From Humulus lupulus (Eukaryota; Streptophyta; Magnoliopsida; Rosales; Cannabaceae), in assembly GCF_963169125.1 (NCBI RefSeq), contig NC_084795.1:191988214-192052213 (forward strand): 64,000 nucleotides of DNA, written 5' to 3'. Below, one piece after another: positions 33,783 to 44,601 of this stretch (the stretch's first letter is position 1; each line of letters opens with the position of its first letter). Position numbers and translations under genes: made by a program. Under the pieces are notes generated by a model that was given only the letters and a program-made list of their open reading frames with translations, was not told where the DNA came from and searched no databases.

Positions 33783-35516
33783 TGGAGACAGTATCTGTAT
33801 GGAGAGAGATGCGAGATATACACTGATCACAAAAGTCTAAAGTATTTCTTTACCCAGAAGGACTTGAATATGCGCCAGAGACGGTGGCTAGAGCTGGTAA
33901 AGGATTACGATTGTGATATCCTATACCATCCTGGGAAGGCTATTGTAGTGGCGGATGCATTGAGCCGAAGGGGCCCAGGACAGCTGTATAGTTCGTGGCA
34001 GATATCTGACAGACTAGCCGGAGAGATGGCCAGAGCAGGTATAGAGTTAGTGGTTGGTAGGTTAGCCAACATTACTCTCCAGTCAACGCTCCTTGGGAGG
34101 ATTATGGAAGCACAGGGAAGGGACCCCCAGTTAGTTGAACGTAGAGAGAATGTCCTAACTGAAGCAGCTAAGGACTTCTCTATTTCTGAGATGGGTTTGT
34201 TGAAGTACAAAGGACGGATTTGTGTTCCGATTGATCCAGACATTCGGCGAGAGATTCTGGACGAGTCTCATACCACTCCCTACTCCTTGCACCCAGGTTC
34301 TACGAAGATGTACCACGACTTGAAGGATTTATATTGGTGGTCAGGCATGAAGAGGGACGTGGTGGACTATGTGGCTAGATGCTTAACCTGTCAGCAGATT
34401 AAGGCTGAACATCAGAGGCCAGCAGGGTTATTACAGCCTCTAGGGATTCCCGAGTGGAAATGGGAAGATATTGCCATGGACTTTGTGGTTGGATTGCCGA
34501 AGACCGTGGGTCAGCATGACTCGGTGTGGGTGATTGTGGACAGGTATACTAAGTCCGCCCACTTCTTACCTGTGAAGACAACTTATACTGTGGAGCAGTA
34601 TGCAAAGCTTTATGTGAAGGAGATTGTTCGACTTCATGGGGCTCTGAGGTCGATAGTATCCGACAGAGACCCCACTTTCACTTCCAAGTTTTGGAAGAGC
34701 CTACAGAAGGCAATGGGCACACAGCTTCGGTTTAGTACTGCTTATCATCCTCAGACGGATGGACAGTCTGAGAGGACAATACAGATACTGGAGGACATGT
34801 TACGAGCTTGTGTGTTGGATTTTGGGGGATCTTGGAGTAGGTATCTCCCTCTGATTGAATTCTCGTACAATAATAGTTATCAGGCGACTATCGGAGTGCC
34901 TCCGTATGAGATGCTGTATGGGAGGAAGTGCAGATCACTGATTCACTGGGATGAGGCAGTTGAGAGGAGGTATTTAGGTCCTGAGATGGTTCAGAGGACC
35001 AATGAGGCACTTGAGAAAATTAGAGCTCGTATGCTCGCCTCCCAGAGTCGCTAGAAGAGTTATTCAAATCAGAGACGCAGGAGCGTGGAATTTCAGGTTG
35101 GTGATCATGTATTCCTAAGGGTTTCACCCCTGAGAGAAGTAAAACGATTCGGCAATCGGGGCAAGCTGAGTCCCAGGTTTGTTGGCCCCTTTGAGGTTCT
35201 AGAGCGAGTCGGGGAGGTAGCTTACAGGCTAGCAATGCCTCCAGCTCTATCAGGGGTTCATGACGTGTTTCATGTATCCATGCTCTGGAAGTATGTATCG
35301 GATGCTACTCATGTGTTGAGCTATGAGAACTTGGAGTTGGATCGGGATTTATCATTCGAAGAAAAGCCTGTTCAGATCCTTGATAGAAAGGACAAAGTCT
35401 TAAGGAACAAGACCATCGCCTTGGTTAAGATATTGTGGAGGAATAGCAAGGTTGAAGAGGCGACATGGGAACTGGAGTCGGATATGCGGGAGCAGTATCC
35501 CGAGTTGTTCAGGTAA
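33783..35516 (+). pseudogene. Chromovirus pol 3' half: RNase H tail, integrase, chromodomain region
   Basis: Entered mid-RNase H ([19 protein letters not shown], then [19 protein letters not shown]). The integrase follows with a zinc-binding part ([14 protein letters not shown] to [12 protein letters not shown]), core acidic residues in [23 protein letters not shown] and [19 protein letters not shown], and the [13 protein letters not shown] block. The C-terminal part has GDHVFLRVSPLR and GPFEVLERVGEVAYRL, and a chromodomain-like tail (EEKPVQILDRKDKVLRNK; VKILWRNSKVEEATWELE). A single in-frame TAG at 35,052-35,054 separates core and C-terminus; otherwise the frame is open. The chromodomain and 2-kb LTR suggest a Tekay/Del-type chromovirus. 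The 5' half, including RT, is missing. Confidence 0.92.
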
Positions 35517-35549
35517 ATTTTGAGGACGAAATTTTTATGAGGGGATAGT

Positions 35550-37755
35550 TGTAACACCCCAAGTTTCTAAGAAGGTTTAAGACCTTGTTTAAGCATGCCT
35601 GGAGGGCGAGAAGTAAATTGACATGATATTTTATGAATTTGATTGAATATGTGATTAGAATGCATGATTAGGTTGTATACAGATGCATGTGAGCCCCGTT
35701 TGTATGTTAGGGGTAAATTGGTAATTTTAGCCCGTTGAGGGCATAAATGTGATGATTGTATTATGTGATTTGTGCCATGTGAGTGTGGTGCTTTTATTGT
35801 GATGCACGCGTCGAGACGGTCCTAGCGAGCTATTTAGTCGAAAAGTCACAATGGGATTTTGTACTCGGCTCGGGAGGAGCCTAGGGGTACTTTGGGAATC
35901 TTATAAGTTGAGTTGAGAATGAGTGGTTATAGTTATTGGCGATTGAGTAACCTGTGTAACCGTTTGTAACTGCTGTGAGTAACATGTTTTAGATAGAAAA
36001 TGGTAGAATTGAAATAGAAGTGAAAGAACTTGAGTACCCTTGAAGGTTTTGTTAGGAAGGGGTAAAGTGGTCATTTGGCAAAGGAATTAGACAACTTTCA
36101 GTTGGGATATTGGGGTACACGGTTTGGGCATTGGGTCATTTGTTGTTTTGATAAAAATTGAAGAGAAGAAAAAAGAAGAAGAAAGAAAAGCTAGGGCAAG
36201 AAAAAGAAGTGTAGAAGGGGGCTGAAGTGGGAGTCTAGGAGGAGATCAAGGAAGCTTTTGGGTGAATTCTCCACTTGAGGTGTGGATTTTATGCACATTT
36301 AAGTTGGGTTTTTGTTTTGATTTGAGGAATCTAAAGCATGAGTTAAGCATTTTAAAGTTTTGGTTTGAGTTGCTGAAATTAGAAATCAATGGGGTGGATT
36401 TTGGGTGTGATGATGTTTTGATCTTGATTCTAGTGTCTATAGGTTGCTAGATGGTTCATATGAAGTTTTGATTTGATCTTGGGGTTTTGGTATTTGTTTG
36501 GGTTGATTTGGGGAGGTTGTAGCTCGGGAAAAACGCAAGAGGAGACCCAGAAATTTGGGTTCGCGAAGGAGCGCCGCGGCCCTGTTCTTGGGCGCCGCGG
36601 CGCAAGGATGCTTCAGGATGTGGCCTAGCCGCTGGGCGCCGCGGCCCTTGAAGGGAGTGCCGCGGCCCTTGAAGGGAGTGCCGCGGCCCTAGGCCATTTT
36701 GGCAGCCAAAAAGTTGGGTTTTTAGGGTTTTTGCCCGGGGACACGGGGGATGGTTCCAATGTATTGTTTTATGGATTTAGAGGTCCCGAGAGTGCGGGAT
36801 TGGTCCCGGGAAGTGGTCTTGGGCTTGGTTAGTATTAAAAGAGTTTTATGTGTGTTGTGACTAGGATTTCGGGGAGGCTCATGCTAGAGGACTGTGCTTG
36901 TGACCTTGGTGCATCGGAAAGCTCGGGATACAGGTAAGAAAACCGTAACACCCGGGATCAGGGCATGGGCCCACAGTGTTATTGCAGGGCATGGCCCTAG
37001 ATAGTTTTACTTGCAAATGTATGACCTTGGATGAATTATTATATGTTTCAACAATTATTTCGAAATGTATTATGCATGCGATTATAATGAAATGAACGGC
37101 TAAGGCCGAGAGCGGCAAAGGCCGGGTACGGCCTTGGGGCCGGAAGTAACACTCAGCACATGGGGTGCTTATAGACAGGGTGGGACCCAAGGGATTCATG
37201 AGTTATCCTTACGGTGAGGACCAAGACCCTAGGCTTTGGTAAGGCCTCTGGGGCGGCATGGCCGTGCTTGATCAGTCTGATGGTTTTCCTGTTTATCAAT
37301 GGATTATATGTCAGCTATATTCTGTGCATATGTTATATACTGTATGGGTTTTCTTGCTGGGCTTTGGCTCACGGGTGCTCTGTGTGGCAGGTAAAAGCAA
37401 GGAGTCAGTCAACCGGCCATGAGTATGGAGAGCGTGGGGGCGGCGCGTACATGTTCGGCCTGCCCGACTGCCTTGGTTGGGGGTATTTTGTATATGGCTG
37501 TATTAACTCATTCTTTTGATAGTTAACCTGGTGTAAATCTATTTTTCAGTTGTAAATATTTTGTAAACCTTATTTTTGGGATCCCAGATGTTTGAAACTT
37601 AATGTTTTCAATGAAACTAAACATTTTCAAAGAGTACAGCCTTAAATTCTGGGTTATTCACACTTTTGGTTTTAGAAACCACGTAGAGTCAGTCAAAAGC
37701 ACGATTTCTGTTTTAAACTCACTAAGTAACGGCTCTAAGGTAGTAGGGCGTTACA
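35550..37755 (+). mobile_element. Chromovirus 3' LTR G (2.2 kb)
   Basis: Starts TGTAACACCCC after the PPT (ATGAGGGGATAG, 35,537-35,548) and ends AGTAGGGCGTTACA. Landmarks: GGGCATAAATGTGA (about 35,739), GAGCCTAGGGGTACTTTGGG, a GC-rich patch (36,565-36,700) with a 22-bp tandem unit, CAGGTAAGAAAACC (36,931) and TACATGTTCGGCCTGCCC (37,449). The next bases (AATCT) belong to the truncated Tat-2 LTR, so this element probably inserted into Tat-2. Confidence 0.92.
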
Positions 37756-38467
37756 AATCTGCCTAGTCCACGAGTCAGTGTTATTAGGACTTGGAGTTTT
37801 CTGGAAATTCTTCAAAGATGAATTACCCATAATTTTCTCTCAAGATCTCAGATAATCGGTCCTTTTACATGTGATCATTCCTCCTCTATTTATAGAGAGG
37901 TTACAGAGTTCATTCCCACATCTTTCGGGGGAAGATCTTCTGTATATCAATTCAAATAATTACATTAAATGTTGTATCGCCTATATATAAGGAAACGTCC
38001 CCTGAAGACCCGGGAACAGATAACAAATTAAATAATATCCCTTAAATGTTGGGATTATACAACAATAAATATGTTCATACATAACGGGTTGTCCCAGATG
38101 ACTCATCGGGTCTTCGAGATCAGCGATCGACCCTGTGGCTGTCGAGACTTATGGTATTGCTACGAGCTTGCCACCTTACTCCAAGATATGCTCGGAACAG
38201 ATAAATACTGTCGAGGCTATCACACTCGAGCCTGCGTTTCCCAAGCTTGGGCTGCTCAATCCAAAGGCACTTGATAACGGATGTATCCCAATGTCATGCC
38301 ATTTCGAGCTCAAAAAGAATCCTGAGGTTCCACATTTTCAAGATCGTCCTTTTACTTTGGAGATCTTATAACTAGACCATACAATTTATTTCATATATTT
38401 CGAGCTCAAACTTGATGAGTCCAGTTTTTGAGGTCATAACTTCTGGTCTCAAAATCTGGGTGTAACA
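37756..38467 (-). repeat. Tat-2 3' LTR, truncated (712 bp)
   Basis: Matches 49,722-50,433 of the right LTR; ends GGGTGTAACA. A minus-strand TATA box is at 37,886-37,895. The minus-strand PPT (TTTTGAGGGGGCAAAC) follows at 38,468-38,483. Confidence 0.9.
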
Positions 38468-38730
38468 GTTTGCCCCCTCAAAAGTATCAGTTCGAATCCT
38501 ATGAGAGGGAAACTTTTGAACTGCCCTCCTTGGAAACTGTACCATTAATTGTACTCGAGTATGGACACGAGTCAGTCAAGGATTGACTAATCAGAGTACT
38601 TTAGTGCCATTTCACTTCTCCCACATCTATTTGCCTGCCGCCATTACTCCATTTGTACCTGACCGTTGGATTAGATACAAAATCTGGTTAACAACTCAGA
38701 TCAACCTGACCTTTGACTTTCCCTGGGGCC

Positions 38731-39450
38731 TATAAATACATCCCCATCATCTTCCTCATTTAACTTTCTCGCTTTTAATTTTCAGAGAAAAAAGAAGAGA
38801 AACCAGAACTGAAGTCTGCTCTGCTCTTGCATGTTTTCCCGACCGAGAAAGCAAAACAATGTTGGCTTGTTCAACTCCGTGAGATCATTCTTGCAACCAC
38901 TCCTTCGGTCATCAATCTCTCTGTACCCACCAGCTTCATTGTGTAAGTTTCTGTCCTTGTTCCCGTATGATTATATGTATTTTTTCTCCATGCAAGTTTG
39001 TATTGTTGTTGCACTTGTAGGCACATATACTAGTTTAGCACTAGAATGTTTTAGCCGATACCATGTAGTTCTTAGGTTCTTCTGATATTATGGGTTCCAA
39101 ACCCAGTTCATGCGTAAAAAACCCAGTTATGGTTCTTTTACTAATTTTTTTGAATTTTGAATGGCGTATCTTGTACACCAAATTATCGGGTAAAAAATTA
39201 GGGTTTTGCAAAATGCACGTTTCCCAAAAATTCCACTCTTTTGTTAACCTCCAACTTTTTCCCTGAAATATTGGGATTTTCAAAAAATAAAATCCACCTT
39301 CCTTTCCTACGGTGGAATACACGCTCTGAGAGACTGGCCTTGTCCGTTGGATCGAGTCTACCTTGTAGCCTCGAATATTCGAGCTTAAGTCATCCCATTT
39401 TTTCATTATTCCTTGCTCGCTTGGCCCTCACCCTTTTGCTCTCTTGCGAG
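38731..39450 (+). promoter_or_regulatory. Promoter and leader of the Tat-2 antisense gene
   Basis: A near-ideal plant TATA box, TATAAATA, lies at 38,731-38,738 on the plus strand. A donor (GTAAGT at 38,943) follows about 200 bp later. A pyrimidine-rich acceptor-like stretch ends at GCGAG, 39,450, directly before an ATG at 39,451. This mirrors the TATA, leader-intron and ATG order in Tat-1. The acceptor is a guess. Confidence 0.55.
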
Positions 39451-42286
39451 ATGCCGCAGAACTCAGGAAAGTGGTGGGGGTCAAAGCTCGTGATTCCTTA
39501 TTCACCATTAACTCCGAGCCCGAAGTCTCCTTTCACACGGAACCAACGCTTGATTTTGAAGCACGAACTAAGGTGTGAGTAGGAGGACATCCGAGATCAC
39601 TTTCGACGTCAGATAGAAGAGGTCGAAGAAGGAAAAATGAAAAAACTAAGGGTCGCCATCTATCCAGATCCGGACCCCGAGCCTAGACCGATCCCCCTAG
39701 ACCCTACGCTCAAAGAGACAGTTGCTTTCAAGCCAGGCGATCTCCAATTCTCACTGATGGGGGAACCTTCTACCTCGCGGCCAGCCTCCGTGCCTACCCT
39801 GAAGAGGGAATTTTTCGAGGCCGAGCATTATTGGAGCTCGATCTCATCATTAGGGCAGATCTCTGACATCCTTGCCCTACACAACATCAGACTGTCAGGC
39901 TCGTTGAGGTGTCAAGCTCTGCCCTTCCACGAGCGAAGTTTCCATGCCCCGGGAGATGGGAATTATGACAGCAAGCTAAGGTATGCAGCTTGGAGCCAGG
40001 AACATATGAAGGCAGGGGGTGTGCTTCCTTTGAAGTCCTTTTTTAAAGACTTCCTGGATTTTGTTGGGCTTTCTCCCTTCCAGCTCAATACCAATTCTTA
40101 CAGGGTTCTTTCCGCCCTGAGGTCGCTTTACCATGAGCTGAAGTGGGAAGGACCTTCGCCAAAGGAGATCTTGTATCTCTTTTGTCTGAAAAGTATTCCC
40201 TCCCGAGCTCGAGGAGGAGATGGCTTCTATTACCTCTCGAGCTATCCCAAGGAATAGAACATCTTCGAGGATCTTCCCAACCATCCTCCAAATTTCAAGA
40301 AGGCTTTCTTCTGGACAGATGGCCTATCTCCATCTAGATACTATTTGTTCAGACGAATTCGTAAGTATCTAAAAAAAAATCCTTCTTTTTTGTGCTCGAT
40401 TTTTTGTTTCAGCTTACGCTTAACCATGACAGGTTCATTTTTCCAACCAACTTCCATCGTCCCTCCCCCTCTAAGTAGATGAAGGAGCATAAGGAGGCTC
40501 TGCTTTATCTCCTTTACGGCAGGAGGTCCCTCTCCTATCTCCTCCACGAAGATAATCTCTAAGCCTGCGGCCTCCTGGAGAAGGATCAGTCCACATTTGA
40601 CTGGTCCAACAAAAACTATGCCCAGTGGGAGCTCGTGCCTCTCCCAACTGGCAGCCTTCCTCCGAGGCAATATGCTAGGCCTCCATCTCCAGTTTGACGC
40701 CGCAGGAGCCCACAATCGGGGAATGAGGCCAATGATGAAGCCTCAAGCTCAAGCTCAAGCTCGAGTGATAGAGGTACACTCATCCTTAGTTCGAATTTGT
40801 GGTCTCCTTCACTACTTAAGCATAAACCTGATAGATTAGTATTGTGCCAGGATGATAGGGACCATTTTTATGTTTGGTCATGGGTAGATGAGAGAGTACA
40901 TAGGTTCGATAGTTGGCTCGGGATGTATGACACTATGTATAGTCTGAACAAAGTATGGATCGGAGTAGTTGTTCAATACGGGAAAAACGACAATAGGGAC
41001 CTTTCGAGGTTGACTTCCACCTATAGGGAAGGTACTCCCCCCGCCTCCTCTGAAGATGGGAGAATTACATGGTCGCCGAGCACGAGCTCGGGGGAGAGTT
41101 CCAGTTAGGTTTCTCTCTATTTATCTTTTTATTCTTTGCCTGTCTGAATCATGCTAACTTGTTTTGTCTTGGAATATCTCATTATGTTGTGTAACTATGT
41201 AGGTGATATGGATTCCGACCTCGAAAATGTGCTCGCCAGTGGCGAGGGAACACAAAGGAGTAAGCACCCGAGGGGGTCACGGAGGTCAGACCGACCTGCC
41301 AAGGTCCTCAAGAGGACCGAGAAGACACCTCCTCAACTAGCTCCGGCTGCTCCGAGCTCAGCCGTGGATCCTACTCCTCAAGTCGAGGCGTCCTCTACGG
41401 CAATTCCTCCCGCTCATCCTTTGATCCAGGCCCACTCCACACTTGGTCCACCTTCGAAGAAGCCCTCAGCCTCTAATACACATTTGTTGTCAATTTATAC
41501 TCATGTCGATGAGTATGTTATCGATAATGCGGCCGGACCCCACGGGGCTACACTTGGCTCAGACATTCTGTCTCGAGTGGGCCAGAGTTTTGGCAGCTTC
41601 GACACTCCTCATTGGCAGTTCTTGAACAATACTCGAGACTGCAATACTCTTTATGAGAAGAGCATCGAGCTCACTGCTGCGGTGACCCTTCTCATGTCGT
41701 TGCTAGTTGTATTTTTACTTAGTTTATGTTCTAATTTGATTTCTTTGTATGCCAGACTCTCTTTGTCTCTGCTCAACTTAACTATAAGTTGAACAATGAG
41801 GTCCATTCAAGCATGTCTTATGCTCAGGAGTCGAAGGATCTCCAACTCAAGCTTAGTGACGAGCTCAAGGCCACAAAGGCAAAGATGGAGGCTGAAGTTG
41901 AACAGCTAAAGGCCAAGATAGTTGAGCTCGAGAAGCTGAATGCCCGACTCACGGAGCTTGAGAAGGTGAAAGCCCAGGTCGCAGAGCTTGAAAAGATCAA
42001 TGCCAAGCTTGAGGAGGAGAAGGCTGCCACTTTCGATATTATGGAGGGCGAAAAGGCCTGCCTCCTTGTAGATTTTAAAGAGAAGAAGGATCGGACGGTC
42101 AACCTGGCCATGTATAGGATCTGGGCCAATAAAGCTAATCTCGATACTAGCTTCTTGGGCTCTTTCGAGGCAGATCTAGTGGCCAAGTGGCAAGCCCGAC
42201 TTGATGAGGAGGAGGCTACTCGGGAGGAGGTAGAGAGAGCTAAGGAGGATGCTGAGAAGGCCAAGGAGAATGATCCTTCTTCCTAA
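39451..42286 (+). pseudogene. Tat-2 antisense gene, decayed homologue of the Tat-1 gene
   Basis: Same exon-like plan as in Tat-1. Exon 1 (39,451-40,360) has VLPLKSFFKDFLDFVGLSPF, TNSYRVLSALRSLYHELKW and SPKEILYLF, corresponding to the Transposase_28-like block. It is broken by TAG at 39,580 and TAG at 40,255. A short piece at 40,413-40,773 has further stops and ends in a Ser run coded by CTCAAG-type repeats. The next exon (41,203-41,681) is basic and Pro/Ser-rich (KHPRGSRRSDRPAKVLKR). The last exon (41,756-42,286) is a Leu/Glu/Lys coiled coil (QLKAKIVELEKLNARL) and is still open. Donors GTAAGT (40,361) and GT at 41,682, and acceptors TTTCAG (40,412), TGTAG (41,202) and GCCAG (41,755) are recognisable. 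Confidence 0.7.
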
Positions 42287-43344
42287 ATCTTGCTTCGGGG
42301 AGGCATCCCTCTGAACACTTTGTAATAGTTTTTGTTTTTGATTTTTTACTTTTTATGCCCCTGGGGCTAAGACAATTTATGGCTCGTGAAAGAGCTGTTT
42401 TCTTATGATATCCATGATACCATATATGACTTTACTTTAATATATTTGCTTCACATTTCTTTGGTCGAAATATTTCACGCGCTTTATATTAAAGTGTCTT
42501 ATATGTCTGTTTATCCATACAAAAATATGGTGGATTTAAGCTAGAGGTTCAATGCATTCATCCACAGTTTGCTCGAAATATCCGCATCCGATCTCGTTAT
42601 TTGTCAAGGTCGGAGATTACTTTTACCATGCACCCGAAGATACTTATATGGCATGTAACGTGAGTGGTTTAGTTATATCTTACTTTTTTAGTTACTTTTC
42701 CTCGTCCTCGAGTAGCTCCCTGACATTATGAGGTCGAAAATATCATTTTGCAAGATACTCCATCCTTGATCTCGACTTACGCGAAGTGGGTTTATGTTCC
42801 AACTTACTATTGATTAGTTTTAGTGGGTTTGTTCCAAACCTATTGAAGTCGTGTGTGGTTTTTAATCCATACACTTATATTCTTGATCTAGTTCGCATAT
42901 TTGGTTACATCCAAACACTTTTATCTTTTTAGAATTTGGTTATGTCCAACTTTCTTAGCTCGCATGTTTGGTTATATCCAAACATTTGTATGTTTTTGAT
43001 AGTTTGGTTATGTCCAAACTATCTTAGCTTGCTCATTTGGTTATATCCAAAAACTTGTATGTCTTTTATGGTTTGGTTATGTCCAAACTTTCTTAGCTCG
43101 CGCATTTGGTTATATCCAAACACTTTTATGTTTTTGCTCATGCTATTTCATTTTTTCAAGCTGATGGTATATGTACCACTAATGCCCCCTTAATATCCTA
43201 TGAGTGTGACCATAGGTTATTAAATTAAGAGAGATTGCAAAAAATATAGCAGATTAGAACGAAATCAAACTTTATTCGAATAATTTATTAACAAGAACAT
43301 AGAAAAAATAAATAAGCATGGTTACAGGTGACATCATTCCTACA
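42287..43344. other. Spacer between Tat-2 antisense gene and pol
   Basis: No gene; the open frame at 42,936-43,193 arises from the tandem repeat listed separately. The stretch corresponds to 26,102-26,798 of Tat-1 but is longer because of that array. Confidence 0.5.
42892..43140. repeat. Four 67-70 bp tandem units built from TTTGG-N6-CCAAA palindromes
   Basis: Units start near 42,894, 42,961, 43,031 and 43,101. Each holds TTTGGTTATATCCAAA (or a near variant) and most a second TTTGGTTATGTCCAAAC about 35 bp later, linked by TTTCTTAGCTCGC. The word TTTGG...CCAAA is self-complementary, so the array has seven or so imperfect palindromes. Confidence 0.85.
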
Positions 43345-44601
43345 CTATTGATAGTAAGGTCATAGATGTTCGCCATTCCATGCTCGTGGTACCAAACTCC
43401 CATTCAATCTTGCCAACTTGTATACACCAGGTCGGATGACTGATTCGATCTGATAAGTTCCTTCCCAATTAGGCCTAAGCACGTCAGAAGCTGGATCTCA
43501 TGTCGCCAAGAACACACACCTCAGCACCAAATCTCCCACACCAAATTTTCTATCTCGAACTCTTTTATTGAAATACCGGGTAGCTCGCTGTTGGTATGCA
43601 GCATTTTTTAGCTGAGCTTCGTCCCTTCTTTCTTCAATCAGATCCAGACTTACTTCGAGCTGGGATTGGTTCGAGGCTTGGTCATAAGCGTGGGCACGAC
43701 TTGTGGGAACTTCGACCTCAATTGGTAGCATAGCCTCGCATCCATATGCTAGAGAAAAAGGGGTATGTTCTGTTAAAGTACGGGTTGTGGTTCGATATGC
43801 CCACAGAGCTTAGGGCAACTCTTCGGGCCATTTCCCTTTAGCTTCTTCCAACTTTTTCTTTAGAGAACTCTTTAGGGTTTTATTCACAGTCTCGGCCTGG
43901 CCATTAGCCTGGGGATGGGCCACAGAGGAGAAGCTTTTTATTATCTCATTTTTTTTGCAAAAGTTGGTAAACAGATCGTTGTCGAATTGAGTACCGTTAT
44001 CGGACACAATCTTCCTTGGCATCCCATACAGGCATATAATGTTCTTTACCACGAAGTCCAAGACTTTCTTCGAGGTGATTGTCGCCAGAGGTTCGACTTT
44101 GATCCACTTCGTGAAGTAATCTACAGCGACTACTGCGCATCTGACTCCGCCTTTGCCAGTTAGCAATGAACCTATGAGGTCGATTCCCCAGACAGCAAAT
44201 GGCCACGGGGAGGTCATCATAGTTAGCTCGGAAGGTGGAGCTCGAGGGATTGTGGCGAACCGTTGGCACTTGTCGCATCTCTTGACGTAATCAAATGAAT
44301 TCGCTTTGATGGTAGGCCAGAAGTACCCTTGGCGTATGGTTTTCTTAGATAGGCTATGCCCCCCAGTGTGGTCTCCACAGAATCCTTCATTAATTTCTTT
44401 TATGATCTTCTTAGCCTCGGCTAGAGTCACACATCGGAGCAACAGCATGGAGTACCCTCTTCTATATAGCCTTCCATCTATAATGGTGTACTTGGGGATC
44501 TGATACATCAGTTTTCGAGCCTTGGATCGTTCTTCTGGGAGAACGCTGACTCCAAGGTATTCAACTATCGGGTTCATCCAGGTTGGCTTGGAATTTATCA
44601 T
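43345..44601 (-). pseudogene. Tat-2 integrase, decayed
   Basis: The minus strand reads YRRGYSMLLLRCV, then the zinc-binding HEGFC-like part with NEGFCGDHTGG and CDKCQRFA. The core acidic residues are in WGIDLIGS, VSDNGTQFD and GQAETVNKTLK. The C-terminal part has RDRKFGVGDLVLR and WNGEHL ahead of PYYQ. Breaks include the end of the open piece at 43,810 (a stop after EELP), a stop at 43,498 and a TGA inside the final motif. It is homologous throughout to 26,799-27,953. Confidence 0.88.

Noticed and set aside
36262..36450. Small frame at 36.3 kb and similar frames in other chromovirus LTRs as possible host genes
   Set aside because: Located inside LTR G; no homology beyond the LTR family.
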